A stretch of 64,000 nt of DNA from Alisma plantago-aquatica (Eukaryota; Streptophyta; Magnoliopsida; Alismatales; Alismataceae), in contig OY856411.1 in assembly GCA_963693085.1 (NCBI GenBank), forward strand, positions 1,346,836,550 to 1,346,900,549. Reading direction: 5' to 3'. This document shows positions 9,017-19,591 of this stretch, piece after piece. The notes beneath the pieces are model-generated. The model was not told the DNA's origin, did no database searches, and saw only the letters and a list, made by a program, of their open reading frames with translations. The stretch's first letter is position 1. Every line of letters begins with the position of its first letter. The position numbers were made by a program, and so were the translations under genes.

Positions 9017-9544
9017 TGCCTATCCCCCCCAGTTTCCCCCCTTTGTAACTTGCTGTGGGTTACAACGAAAGAACAACCCAAGCCGTTCCCGTAGTAGCTA
9101 GTGTATGCTTCGTTGACTCTCTGAGTTCACCACATGGCCCTCAACCGTCTCCCACACTGCAATGTTGATTCTGTCCTCTTTGACTTCACCAGTGGCCTTA
9201 AGGTGCTAAGAACAACAATCAGATGAGAGATGGATATTTTCCTTCCTCTCCCCTCTCCTTTCCATTCATTATTTTCCTCATGTCATGCCTTTCACAGTTG
9301 CTAGCCGTGCCGTCAAACACTTGTATATTAGTTTAGCCACGTTTTGGAAATTCCATTGGATTACATTTTAAGGACAATTCTGATTTTTGACTAGGCGCTA
9401 GCTGGTTATCCTCTTTCCCCCTTTGCTCAGCTTACCTTACTTTTCTAATGCCAAGGTATCCTGAAGTTGTGTCTGGAGCATTTACCCAAGTTCATATTAA
9501 ACATCTATAAGGTTTCTCATCCTTTGTTCAGTTCATCATTTCAT
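9015..9544. other. Unassigned sequence between two microsatellites
   Basis: I see no gene, repeat boundary or RNA gene here. Confidence 0.4.
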
Positions 9545-9570
9545 CACACACACACACACACACACATACA

Positions 9571-9611
<41 letters not shown>

Positions 9612-9630
9612 ACACACACGCACACACAGA
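9545..9630. repeat. (CA)n microsatellite with interruptions
   Basis: Dinucleotide CA repeats with a few interruptions (CATACACGTACA near 9566, CTCACA near 9604, CACGCACACACAGA near 9620). No gene is associated with it. Confidence 0.95.
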
Positions 9631-10228
9631 CACACATCAATTCGATGTACAGTTTCACATGTCATCTTGCTGTGATGGCATAAACATGTGGAAGGGTTGT
9701 ATACAGAGAGGAGCAGATGTGGGTGTTGTTTTCTGCTACAACAAGATCTGAGAACAACTTGCACACTGGAACTCCAACTCACAGAACGAGACAATGCATC
9801 ACTATCAAGTTGAGGCGGCCCCTTGGTCATCATCGGGCGTGGGGAGGATTACTACTGCGGCTGTGGAGCGGTTGCCTTATTGCTGTTTGAATAGAAGCCG
9901 GAGATGCAGATGATCTGTGGCAGATCTCACAATGGTGAAAAAAGTAAAAGTAGTTAAAAATTACTAAAGTCTACAATCATGGAAGGTGGAACTAATGCAG
10001 TCCGCATGGTCTGCAGCTGATCACGCCCCATTTATGTCTATGTATATATGTATGTATCTATATAGGAGACGTGGTAGAGTTGGATGGTTTTCAAATGTTT
10101 GATTGAGAGTTTGAAGTATAACGAATCTAAGAAACATAAATCAAATCCATATGGATGGATTATCTAGAAAAGTATCACAGACTTGTTACATACACAATAT
10201 ATATATATGTAAATTACATGTACCTGAG
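9631..10228. other. Unassigned sequence
   Basis: I see no supported coding or RNA feature. AT-rich runs of TATATATGTATG lie near 10035-10060 and TATATATATATG near 10198-10209. Confidence 0.4.
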
Positions 10229-10238
10229 CACACTATAT

Positions 10239-10421
10239 GGGACTAGCAGAAGCTGCTCCCTGTTGGCCCACAAACTACATGGAGGCCAGATGTGCAGCGA
10301 GGAAGGTAAATCGAGCAGGCTTGTCTAGGGGTTGGAACCCAGATCTCTTCATTCATCATTGGGGAGACTCGGCGTAAACACCTCTGCCATCCCTCGCCGA
10401 AAAAATAATCGTCAACTTGGA
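10239..10421 (-). mobile_element. Possible SINE with 10-bp target duplication
   Basis: The stretch is flanked by CACACTATAT at 10229-10238 and 10422-10431. On the minus strand it contains an A-box-like TGGCAGAGGTG and, about 50 bases on, a B-box-like GGGTTCCAACCC, a spacing consistent with a tRNA-derived pol III promoter. There is no A tail at the expected 3' end. The flanks are AT-rich and partly simple sequence, so the duplication could be accidental. Confidence 0.4.
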
Positions 10422-10734
10422 CACACTATATATGTATCTATGTGTGTGTCGGAAATCTTTGGTAAATATATTCCCGACCCTCAAAGAGGGACAAAATTAC
10501 AAACTACACCCATACGTGTAGGTTACAAAAGAAAGGTCTAGGTTAGACCCTTACAAAGAATATGAGAGACTAGTACTTTTAGTACTTACAAAAAGGCCAG
10601 TTTCGAATCAAGAACTGAGATACATTATTCAACTTATACGTTTTATAATGCATCTGAAGTTCTTTCTCAATCCTGCTAAACACATCTAACTCATCTTTAG
10701 GTTTTCCTCCATGTTTCCTAGAGTTCCTTTCGAT

Positions 10735-12495
10735 TCAGATAACATGGATACAAAGAGTAACCGCCCAGAGGATGATCACCTTGTCTTCATTTCTGACGTT
10801 GTGCAGGTTCAGAAGGCATTCTTGCATGCTCGAGGATTTGATTCCACACTTCAACGCAGCTCTGCCCCAGAGGTATCGCCCCCATTTAGATCCTGATGTA
10901 AGATGAATAGCAGTTTCCAAGTCTGTATTGCTAAGACAACACTTACCATCTGCATTCGGATTCCATTTTAGAACCTTTTCCATCGTAGGAAGTAGATTCT
11001 TGTGAGCTCTGAAAGCTGTAAAACTCCATCTCGGATTGTATTTACAGTTCCAAAGATTTTTATCTGCCTTGTCCTCCTCTTGCTTCTGTCTACAAATGTC
11101 CCACATGTTATCATTTGATGTATTCAGGAACATAGGCCAATGTTTAGTGATTCTCCGCCAATGGGTAGAGAAACCCCATCTGTGGTTTGGTTGACTAAAG
11201 TCATTCAAACCATATCTAGTAATCATCCATTCAGCCCACACTGATTCACCTTGCAAGAGGATCTTTCTTCTTTTCATCGTATGGAAGTCAACTAGGTTTT
11301 CCAACTTCTTCAAGCCAAGACCTCCCTCATCTTCAGGAAATGCAATCCTTTCCCATGAAGCCGGATGGATGGATGAACCCCAAAGGAAGTCGCCCATCAG
11401 AATCTCCATTCTACGCATTGTAGATTTGGTAACCTCTCCTGGAGCCATCCAATATTGCATAAGCCCCATAGCGCATCTTTTAATCAACACAAGTCTGCCC
11501 GAGAACGAGACCATGGTTCCTGGCCATTTCGTGATCATATCCTTGAGTCTATCAAGGCAAGGATTGAAATGACGTCGTCTGAGATTACCACCTGCTAATG
11601 GGAACCCCAAATAAGAGGTGGGAAGTGTGTCCAGTTGAACGCCCAAAAGCTCAACAAGTTCTTGCTTTTCAGCTACAAATTTTGAGAAGAAGATACTAGA
11701 CTTGATGGTGTTAAGTTTCATGCCTGATTCATTGCCGAAATCCTCAAGAATAGATTTCAGATTCACAAGACTTCTGTTCCTAGCTTCACAGAAGATCAGA
11801 ACATCGTCTGCGAAAAGAAGATGGGACATCACATGGGTATTCCTAATTGTGTATGTGCGGATCGTCTTCAAGCTGACAGCGTTGTCGATTTTCTTAGTGA
11901 GCCCTTCCATGGCAATGGTGAACAACAGAGGAGATAGTGGGTCTCCTTGACGTAACCCATTTGCATTTTTAAAGAACCCTTCAGAAGCTCCATTGATAAG
12001 CATAGAGAAAGACGGAGTCGAAACACATTGCTGCACCAGTTTTATCCACTCTGTACTAAACCCTAGCACCTCCAAACATTTCCATAGATAGGACCATCGA
12101 ATGGAGTCATAAGCTTTTGTAATATCTAATTTAACACACGCAGAAGGAGAACTCCTCGCTACATTATAGTTAAGGGTAAATTCAGCCGCTAACAAAGCAC
12201 AATCATGGATGCTTCTCCCTTTGATAAAAGCCCCCTGGTTGGGGGAAATTATCTTAGGCATGATAGAAGACAAACAGATTGTAATAATCTTCGTGATTAT
12301 CTTGTAAAGCATAGAACAACAGGCTATTGGCCTGAAATCCGCAGGTGATGAAATGATTTCCTTCTTCGGAATTAGAGAAAGAAACACATGGTTAATCTTC
12401 CTAACCATGTTTCCACCGTTATAGAACCATTGCATAGCCTGTAAAAGATCATCTTTAATAGTTGTCCAGTTCTGACGATAGAAGAAGCCATTAAA
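10735..12495 (-). pseudogene. LINE ORF2, C-terminal part: reverse transcriptase and zf-RVT-like tail
   Basis: Downstream of the frameshift near 12493 the reverse transcriptase reads continuously. Counting from the methionine at 12435, it shows SLIPKK, FRPIACCS, the first catalytic Asp in KLDITKAYD (D104), GLRQGDPLSP (160-169) and the FADD box (208-211). The thumb and a zf-RVT-like region follow, with NPRWSFTAFRAHKNLLPT and later the WGRAALKCG region. The frame stops at 10735-10737 with TGA, where the family has Trp before IERNSRKHG. Beyond it the same frame stays open to TAA at 10579-10581, so this is a single nonsense mutation. Long antisense frames over this region are shadows. Confidence 0.87.
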
Positions 12496-13871
12496 CCATC
12501 TGGTCCAGGGTTTTTGGATGCGCCAATGGACCAGACAGCCTGTTTTACTTCATCTATATCCGGAATCTTGCATAGCATGTTATTATCTTCATCAGTGACC
12601 AACTTAGACCATCCAGAATTGTCGAAATCCACAGAGCATTGTTCCTGGTTATAAAGCTGTTCAAAGAAATTGGTAGTTTCTTCTGCAATAGCTTCTTCAT
12701 CTGTGAGAAAGGCTCCATCACTGTTGTATATCTCTGCAATTGTGTGAAGTGCATCCCTCCTCTTGACTGTTGACTGGTAGAGACGGGTGTTCCGATCTCC
12801 ATTGGAAATCCAGTCCATTCTACTACGCTGCCAGAAGTACAATTCCTCAGCTTTCTCAAGTGTTTTGATGCGATCATATGTACACTTGTTAGCTTCAATC
12901 AGTTGTTCGTCCAACGGAGTCTTCCTCAAAGCAGTGGCAATGTCATCCATCTCAGAGTGTTCTTTTTGGAGCAGATTCCGCAGATTCACATGCTTCCTTG
13001 CCCATATTTTAAGCTCCTTCTTAAGATTCTTTAGTTTTTGGTTGAAACTGAAAAGTGGGTTTCCGTCCACCTTCTTGCTCCAAACTTCCTGAATAAGCTC
13101 ATTGAAACCATTCCAATTTTGCCAATAATTTAAGAATCGAAAGGGTCTAGACTTCCTTCGGATCTCTCTAAGACTTACATTGATAGCAGAGTGATCGGAG
13201 AACTTGGATGTTAGAAGTTTAGCCTTTGAACCAGGGAACTTTATCAACCATTCTTCGTTTACCAGAGCTCTGTCTAGTTTACAGGAGATACGCTTGGACT
13301 TAGCCAATTTGTTGCTCCATGTGAAAATTTCACCACCAACCGTAGGTAGTTCAATGAGTCCAGCATTGTCAATGGCACAGTTGAAGGTGCTCAATACTTG
13401 AGTAAGAACATCCCTTCCCCCTGCCTTTTCTTCTCGTTTCCGGATATTATTGAAATCTCCAATCGTGATCCAAGGTTCATGGATTTGGTTGGAAATGTCA
13501 GTAAGCTTACTCCAGAGTTCAGTGCGTTGCTGCATAAGATTTCTCGCATAGATTACCGTGACAACGATGCAGAGACCTCCTTTATTGCAAGCTTTAGCAG
13601 TGATTTGTTGATCGTCTTCATCAATAACTGTAAGATCCCAGGATCTCGGATCCCAACCTAACACAATTCTTCCGTTATCATCATATTGATGATTGCAGTA
13701 GAATTTCCAGCTATTTGGGAATAGCTTCTTCATAGATTCCTTCAGAGATTGTTTAATCTTTGTCTCAACTAGAATCGCCATTGATGCTTGTACCTTCTTA
13801 ATTGCTTCTCTCACGTCCTTTTTCTTCCGTGGCTTCCCAGAACCACGGACATTCACCATGAAAAAAGTCAT
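12372..13871 (-). pseudogene. LINE ORF2, N-terminal part: endonuclease
   Basis: This frame holds the apurinic-type endonuclease that nicks target DNA. The catalytic motifs are all visible: NVRG at the N-terminus, VETK (E36), YAR at 108-110, GDFN at 138-141, KLDR at 197-200 and SDHSAI at 224-229. Residues 235-440 are the linker towards the reverse transcriptase, including NPGPDG near the end. After that motif the frame goes wrong: the expected continuation (FNGFFYRQNW) is read in the neighbouring frame. The shift lies in the A run at about 12493-12495 of the plus strand, where one base appears to be missing. The last 40 or so residues of this frame are therefore out of frame. The start ATG overlaps the ORF1 stop by one base. 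Confidence 0.87.
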
Positions 13872-15022
13872 TAATTAACTTGCCCAGAAGATCGAGTCTT
13901 TCGTGACTCGTTTCCTCCAGCATCTGCACTTCGTGCATCCTTGTTCTTCGATTTCCCCTTCCCTTTCTGAGCTTGTCTTCCTTGACTAGCTGGGTACTTA
14001 TCAGGAGACGTTGTACTCGCGCTCTCCATCACCTCCTCTGTATTGACGGGTACTTTCTCTGTTGGAGACGACACCTCTTTACTAGGGTTTTTCTCCTGAT
14101 TATCAGGAACTTCAACAGGAGTCTCTGGGACCGTCTCCTCTTCTTCATTGTCTACATTAACAACCTTCTCAGTTTCTTTCTCAGTAGAACTCACACCCTT
14201 CTCCTTGACGGGTGCTTCTTCAGAGGGCGTCTCTTTAGATTTATTCTTCTTTTTCTCAACCTTCTTCCAGACATGTTCCTGTGTTTTCTCCTTTATCGGT
14301 TCCTCAACCCTAGGTTTGAGTGGGTAGTCTTTATCTCCATGACCGAAGCTTCTACAGTCACTGCATCTGTCCGGTATGTGTTCGTAATTGATGTCCACAT
14401 GCATAGCCTCCCTCTTGGGCATGTTAACCCAGATCTGCTTGGGTGGTTCCTCTTCAGCCTCAATCTCTACAAGAGCCCGAGCTTCACCAAGAGACTCTTG
14501 TGAGAGCGATCTGAGATCTATACGAAGTAGTTTCCCTACTCCGCTAGCCACAATAACGACTGCTTTTTCTGACCAGTTCCTACCTAAACTAGGCATAGTG
14601 ATCCAAACCGGGAAGGTGCTGAACTGGTCTTTCTTCAGATCATCTCCAACCTTGAAGTCTTTGACGACCACTAATTGCTTGTCAAACCATCTCGGCCCCA
14701 TGTTAATGGCCGTTTGTTTATCTTCCTCATTGTTGAAACGCAACAGGAAAAACTTGTTTGGCTTAGAGTAGAGGTCAAAACCTCCTTTTGGTTTCCAAAT
14801 CCTCTTGATCCAGGCCAGCAGATGATAATAGTATGGCCTCTTCCCCATGACGTACACCACAGCGGTATGCTCCCAGTTCTTCTCCATCCTCACATACGTA
14901 TCTTCATCGATGGTAACAAATCGTTTCCCATCAACGATCTCAGCCCCGACATAGTCATGTTGTTTGTAGGATTCCGCGCCGCCAAGAACCTGCGTCCATG
15001 CCTTCTTAGGGGGTGGATCCAT
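13871..15022 (-). CDS. LINE ORF1: DUF4283-type RNA-binding protein with zinc knuckle
   Basis: An intact 383-residue frame. Residues 25-200 form a DUF4283-like domain, with the conserved GKRPYYYHLLAWIKRIWKPKG stretch near 60-80 and GPRWFDKQLVV near 109-119. A zinc knuckle follows at C220-x2-C223-x4-H228-x4-Y233, so the fourth ligand is Tyr instead of Cys. The C-terminal 140 residues are charged and low in complexity, rich in Glu, Lys, Pro and Thr. Such proteins bind the LINE RNA and form the ribonucleoprotein with ORF2. I chose the ATG at 15022 because the conserved domain begins soon after it. Its stop codon TAA (13873-13871) shares one base with the ORF2 start, giving TAATG. No internal stop is present, which points to fairly recent insertion. 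Confidence 0.88.
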   Translation of the reverse strand: MDPPPKKAWTQVLGGAESYKQHDYVGAEIVDGKRFVTIDEDTYVRMEKNWEHTAVVYVMGKRPYYYHLLAWIKRIWKPKGGFDLYSKPNKFFLLRFNNEEDKQTAINMGPRWFDKQLVVVKDFKVGDDLKKDQFSTFPVWITMPSLGRNWSEKAVVIVASGVGKLLRIDLRSLSQESLGEARALVEIEAEEEPPKQIWVNMPKREAMHVDINYEHIPDRCSDCRSFGHGDKDYPLKPRVEEPIKEKTQEHVWKKVEKKKNKSKETPSEEAPVKEKGVSSTEKETEKVVNVDNEEEETVPETPVEVPDNQEKNPSKEVSSPTEKVPVNTEEVMESASTTSPDKYPASQGRQAQKGKGKSKNKDARSADAGGNESRKTRSSGQVN

Positions 15023-15126
15023 GGGAAGTCGAGGAGGGGAAGGTCCCCTCCTTCAACCTTTACGATCGCCCTGGTTGCGCCGCTTATCTCCAGAGCACAA
15101 ACCCTAGGGTTGCCGCGTTGTGTATG

Positions 15127-15200
15127 TATGTATTCTATGTGTGTGTGTGTATGTTTGTATGTATGCATATGTGAACGAGTATGTGTCTGTATATATAGTA
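15127..15200. repeat. TG-rich simple sequence at the LINE 5' end
   Basis: TGTATG and GTGTGT repeats abut the 5' end of the minus-strand LINE. Seen from the LINE this is a CA-rich tract directly upstream, as at the LINE that starts near 61235. Confidence 0.8.
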
Positions 15201-15284
15201 TGCCGTGTTGATACTAGGTTGACCAGACGTTTGAACCAGAGGCTGGATTGACCTTTGGTCGGTCAATTATGAAAGTCTTGGTGT

Positions 15285-15968
15285 CAACAATCTGGAAACA
15301 ATAGTGACATTATTAGCATTCCCTCAAATGACCGTCGAAATGGTCTATGACTACATTTTCAAAAATTTTCCAATGTCATTGGCGTATTGGAAAACAGGTA
15401 TTCCAGAAGGCATGAACGTCCGTTCCCCTCAACCATTATCACTTTTTGAAATCCTCATGGTTGGCATTTGAACCTTGAGTGCGGCCTACGAGTGAATTTC
15501 TATAAATCAGAAACAGGAAGACAATAGGTATGCTCAAGTTTTTCTAGCAGGGTATATCTTATATTGGGTATTTGATTTCAGAAAACTCTCCAAATTATGT
15601 ATGCGGCATGCCTAAAACTGATGTTGAGTTGTAGTTGGTGCATGTTCATTTAAAACATGGTCCATACTTTACAAATAATTAATTTCTGATGCTCTTTTCT
15701 TCAGTTTTGTGGGGAAGTATTCTAATCAAAAGTATAACATTTGGCAAGATGGATAAGCGAATTGTATGGCATATTGTGAACCATTCTAAGTCGCAACAAT
15801 CTGGAAACGGTAGTGATATTATTACCATTCCGTCAAATGATCCTCAAAATGGTCTATGACTACATTTAAAAAAATTACCAATATGTCTTTGACATTTTAG
15901 AAAACAGGTATTCCCGAAGGAATGGATATCCGTTCCCCTCAACCATCATCACATTTTGAAATCCTCAT
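15285..15968 (+). repeat. Tandem duplication (509 bp period) of a host-gene segment
   Basis: The first unit runs from CAACAATCTGGAAAC at 15285 to 15793, and the second begins with the same words at 15794. Each unit holds coding-like sequence, an intron-like stretch and the next splice acceptor. The second unit is cut at 15968 by the LTR element 15969-19321 and resumes at 19322. Corresponding sites include ACTTTTTGAAATCCTCAT in unit 1 and ACATTTTGAAATCCTCAT in unit 2, then TTTGAACCTTGAGTGCGGCC at 15468 and about 19336. The copies differ by scattered substitutions and small indels. Confidence 0.8.
15705..15860 (+). pseudogene. Damaged duplicate of the host exon at 19592
   Basis: The acceptor CTTTTCTTCAG ends at 15704, as at 19591. 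The following sequence matches the exon at 19592 (GGGAAGTATTCT, ATAACATTTGG, GGATAAGCGAATTGTATG, GTGAACCATTCTA). It carries extra bases (GGGGAAG for GGGAAG and one more A in the run before GTATAAC), which shift the frame. It therefore cannot replace the intact exon. Where the coding similarity ends is uncertain. Confidence 0.6.
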
Positions 15969-16159
15969 TGTTAGAATATTAGCCTATTTAGTTAATAGGT
16001 TAATTAGTTAGTCTATTGTCTACATGGGCCTATTGCCCATGGCCATTAGGGTTTAGTCGCTTCCTTGTGCTTCCTTGTAATAGCCTCCTTTCCTATATAT
16101 ATGATAGGGGTGTACATATCAATAACACAACACAACATCATCATATACATCTGTTCACA
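15969..16159 (+). repeat. 5' LTR of the 3.35-kb element
   Basis: This is 191 bp, TG...CA, with the CTATATATATGATAGGGGTG promoter-like core at about 16094. It is followed directly by the Met-tRNA primer site at 16160. Confidence 0.9.
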
Positions 16160-16171
16160 TGGTATCAGAGC
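16160..16171 (+). promoter_or_regulatory. Primer binding site, initiator Met-tRNA
   Basis: TGGTATCAGAGC, the canonical plant LTR-retrotransposon primer site complementary to the 3' end of initiator Met-tRNA, follows the LTR with no gap. Confidence 0.9.
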
Positions 16172-16860
16172 AATAGCCCTGGGAATAGAATCCTAGCCGC
16201 CGCCCCTCCTTCCCTCTCTTCTCGACGCTCACTCCAACCTTAGCCGTTGCCCCTCTCTCTCCTAGAGAGAGCAACCGGGGAGAGCTCGCCTGCGGGGGGC
16301 TGCCGCCTCCTTCCATGACTTAGGCCGGCTGCCCGCTAGGCACATCCCGACCTCCATGGTTGCATCATCTTCCCCTTTCACATAGATTTTATCTATGCAC
16401 TGACGCCATCCTTCTCGATAATCTATCCTAGTCTATCTATGTTTTTGGACAACTCCATCCTTCTCGTCTAGATCTATCAGTCTGTCGTCACTTTCCCCAA
16501 AATCTGTTCATCAAGCAGCTCTAGCCGCCGCCATTGAAGCAACCATGCCAAAGCAGATCCACCTTCGACTCAGCAACCATCTTCATCGCCTTGTTGCCCT
16601 GTCCTCTCCACGTCCAACCGCCACATCCACCATCAAATCGTCCATCTAATCACTCCACTGCTACACCACCTTTCGGGATTCTGGGCAACACTAATTCCTC
16701 TCTAGATCTGGCCGTGGTCAACCAAGGAGCCACCACTGTTCATGATCAAAGGAGTACAAAAGACGACGCTGATTCTCGTCGACCCATGATGCTAATTCCT
16801 GAGTACTTGTCTCCTTCGACGACGCAAATTCCCGTTGAGATCGTGCATCAGCTGCCGCCA

Positions 16861-17310
16861 ACACGACGTGTTGTCCAAACAACATTGCGTGTCGCGCTCC
16901 AGAAATCGTCCTCACAGTGTGGAGTCTCATCCAGAATGCAAGAGACATTGCGTGTTGATCAAACAATACAGCGTGTTGGATTCCAGAACTCTTCCTCGAC
17001 GACGCAGATTACAACATACACGGTGTGTCATCCTTGAACACGGTGTGTTGGCGGAGATCAAAGTTACGCCTTCGACAACCATACACGGCGTGTCAACATC
17101 AAACAAGACGTGTCGACGAAGATTCAGTTTACACCTCCGACATTCGACACGGCATGTCGCATATCCACATGGTGTGTTGCTGGGAGCCTGACTTCATCAA
17201 CCATCAGAGTTACTTGGCGTGTCAGCAACCTCACACGACATGTCATCAGGAGCCTGCCTCTCACCCCCGACAAGCTACACAGCGTGTCTAGTCACAGACA
17301 CGTCGTGTCA
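16861..17310. repeat. Array of palindromic ACACGRYRTGTC motifs
   Basis: About fourteen full or partial copies of a 12-base near-palindrome of the form ACACGRYRTGTC occur at irregular spacing of about 18-65 bases. Examples are ACACGACGTGTT at 16861, ACACGGTGTGTC near 17018, ACACGGTGTGTT near 17038, ACACGGCGTGTC near 17084, GACACGGCATGTC near 17147, ACACGACATGTC near 17233 and ACACGTCGTGTC near 17297. They are confined to this part of the element interior. Function unknown. Confidence 0.65.
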
Positions 17311-18574
17311 GAAGCAGTATGTCCACTTCCAATTTCAATAATGACGTCCTCCAAAGGTCTATCTCTCCTCCAATACTTGATGATAATCGGATCCTGTTAT
17401 TATTTTTGACCCAACAAAAATTTTGCAGGGCTCCGCCCCCGCACCCCCACATTTGTCGGCCTAAGGGCCGGATAAATGTCCTTTTCGGGTCAAGAAAAGA
17501 TTCATTTATTTTCTCTATTTGGATCTTATAATCAGGTTGTTTTGCATATTGATTTTGGTTATCGGTTTTTATGCCGAGAACTATTCCTGTAGTGCCACTT
17601 CTCCCCCTACCAAGTACAATTCCGGTAGTGTATCTCCTCTTTCTACCGATGCCATTTCGGTAGTCTCCTTTTGTTCTTCTCTCTATACTAAACCTCTCAT
17701 TTGACCTTTTCCTTTCCCACCTTCCCATCCATCATGTGCGCGTCTTTCCACGTGCAGGGGGGGTCATATTTTGCTTTTTCCACACCATCTAATCACTCTC
17801 GTTGTATTTGGTGCGGGGGGAATAGAGGAGAGAGAGATAGAGAGGAGGGTATCATGACAACATGAGAGAGAGGATACAAGGAGAGGATATTAGGAGAGAG
17901 ACATGAGATGAGATGAGATGATATTTCAGGCTATCTTCATGGAGCTTCGTATTGTTCAGCACATCTGGTTTCCTGATGTTTGTGTGGCGCGTCATTCCCA
18001 CTTAGCATCACTTTACATTTTAGACAAGATTGAAGAATCTCACAGTTGCAACATTAACACCAACCTTTTCGCGTTCGTACCACATTATGTACATCTGGAC
18101 AAGAGCTGTTGCTGCTAATTCCGGCCTCTAGTCCCTTTGGTGTTAATGACGTCCAGTTGATCATCCATGTTGCGTTGATGGTGTTCCAGATGGTTGCTTC
18201 ATATCTGAAGCTCATCATCTTCAAGCCCGTGAAAAAATTATATCTGCAAGGATTCATCCAAAGTGATCTTCATCGAGCTACTTCATCACGTCTTCTCCGA
18301 GTTGCATCTCCTACTTCTACATGTTGAGACAACACCGCAACACCCCGCGCAGCGTGTTCGTGCCACGTTATGCACGTCAGTGGTCTTCTGCGCTAATTCC
18401 AGTTGGCTAAGCTTTTCAGACAATTCAAAGACACATCTACTGCTACATCGACATTGCTCCGCGTTCGTGCCTGGCGGGTGGAGGGAGGTTGGAGGCGGCG
18501 ACAGCGGGGGGGGGGTGCTGAAGGCTTAGGGCATAGGGGCAGGGTGGGAAAGGGAAACTCGGGGAACCGAACCT

Positions 18575-18725
18575 GCTCTTGATACCATATAGAGAAACTG
18601 GGAATTGCTTATTGAATGAATAAACCAGTGTACAATACAATCTCTTATATAACAGAAGGGAATAGAGACTAAAGCAGAGATGAGCAATACGAGACTAAAG
18701 TACTGAAGTAAAAAACATAAGTGAG
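18575..18725 (-). mobile_element. Nested LTR fragment with primer site
   Basis: On the minus strand an LTR-like stretch ending CAGTTTCTCTATA is followed by TGGTATCAAGAGC (about 18587-18575), a Met-tRNA-type primer site with one extra base. It differs from the host element's own LTRs, so it is probably a fragment of another small LTR element that inserted here. Boundaries and target duplication were not resolved. Confidence 0.4.
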
Positions 18726-19133
18726 GCACATGCTATGCACATGACACTCAACAAAACACAACACAACACAACATATCTCTATAGTGCCGCGTTATGCATG
18801 TGGGATGTGTTGAGTGCACTTATTTCACTCCACATTCCTCTCCAGTGAAGATGGCGTAGTCGTGGTATTTATGATTGTCTGCTTCACATGTTCTTCACTC
18901 CAGATGCACTTCAAGAGAAAGACCTTCAAAGCTCGAGCTTCTGCAACCTGCAGAACACATCTCAAAGAGGCATCTTTATATCTTTTTAGTTAGGAAGTAT
19001 TATTTAAGGGCGAATAATAATTTTTGTATGGGGAGTGACATATCTATCTTTCATTTCATAATTTGTCGTTCAATCGAGTCATGTAACTCCAAGCTTGGAC
19101 ATGTGTTCACCCATGCTCCAGATTGAGGGGGAG

Positions 19134-19321
19134 TGTTAGAATATTAGCCTATTTAGTTAATAGGTTAATCAATGTATTGTCTACATGGGCCTGTCGTCCA
19201 TGGCCCATTAAGGTTTAGTCGCTTCCTTGTGCTTCCTTGTAATAGCCTCCTTTCCTCTATATAGGATAGGGGTGTACATATCAATGACACAACACAACAT
19301 CATCGTATACACTTGTTCACA
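19134..19321 (+). repeat. 3' LTR of the 3.35-kb element
   Basis: This is 188 bp, preceded by the polypurine tract TTGAGGGGGAG and followed by the target duplication CTCAT. Compared with the 5' LTR it shows about a dozen differences, several of them small indels. Confidence 0.9.
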
Positions 19322-19591
19322 CTCATGATTGTCATTTGAACCTTGAGTGCGGCCTATGAGTACTGGATTTCGAAAAGTTAGAAACAGAAAGACAATAGGT
19401 AGACTCAAGTTTCTAGCATGGTATATCTTATATAAGGCTTTTACACATAAATTCCTTATAATTGCTTTCAGAAAACTCTCCAGATTATGTATGCGGCATG
19501 CCTAAAACTGATGCTGAATTGTAGTTGGTGCATGTTCATTTAAATTATGATCCATACTTTACAAATTGCTTTCTGCTGCTCTTTTCTTCAG

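Larger units (their letters stand above)
10450..15126 (-). mobile_element. Nearly complete L1-type LINE
   Basis: On the minus strand: a 5' untranslated region of about 100 bp, ORF1 (15022-13871), ORF2 (13871-10579, interrupted once by a frameshift and once by a nonsense codon) and a short 3' untranslated region. ORF1 has a DUF4283-like domain and a zinc knuckle. ORF2 has an apurinic-type endonuclease, a reverse transcriptase and a zf-RVT-like tail, the standard order for plant L1 elements. It has no RNase H, unlike the LINE at 35.5-44.2 kb. The outer ends are approximate: no clear A tail is seen at the left. TG-rich simple sequence lies at both ends (ATGTATCTATGTGTGTGT at 10432-10449, a near-match at 15127-15149), which may be a target duplication. 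Confidence 0.85.
15969..19321 (+). mobile_element. Non-coding LTR retrotransposon (3353 bp) with perfect 5-bp target duplication
   Basis: The 5' LTR (15969-16159) and 3' LTR (19134-19321) both begin TGTTAGAATATTAGCC and end TTCACA. They agree at roughly nine bases in ten by eye. The primer site TGGTATCAGAGC (16160-16171) and the polypurine tract TTGAGGGGGAG (19123-19133) sit where expected. The element is bounded by CTCAT at 15964-15968 and 19322-19326. The uninterrupted site exists in the first unit of the local duplication (CTCATGGTTG at 15454-15463). The 3-kb interior has no gag or pol and includes a palindrome array (16861-17310) and a nested LTR fragment (18575-18725). It must have relied on proteins from an autonomous relative. 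Confidence 0.9.

Noticed and set aside
8803..9094. Open frames across the C and CA runs (also 9467-9751 and 60910-61372)
   Set aside because: Simple-sequence repeats produce open frames in several phases on both strands; there is no gene evidence.
13973..14503. 176-residue frame antisense to LINE ORF1 (and others at 14388-15211)
   Set aside because: Shadow of the intact minus-strand ORF1; composition and position follow from that gene.
14890..15168. 92-residue minus-strand frame upstream of ORF1
   Set aside because: It is in another frame than ORF1, spans the TG repeat and 5' untranslated region, and resembles nothing.
16160..16171. Met-tRNA-like sequences considered as tRNA genes (also 434, 4663, 7984, 23012, 31350)
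   Set aside because: Only the 12 or so bases complementary to the tRNA 3' end are present, always next to an LTR; there is no cloverleaf.
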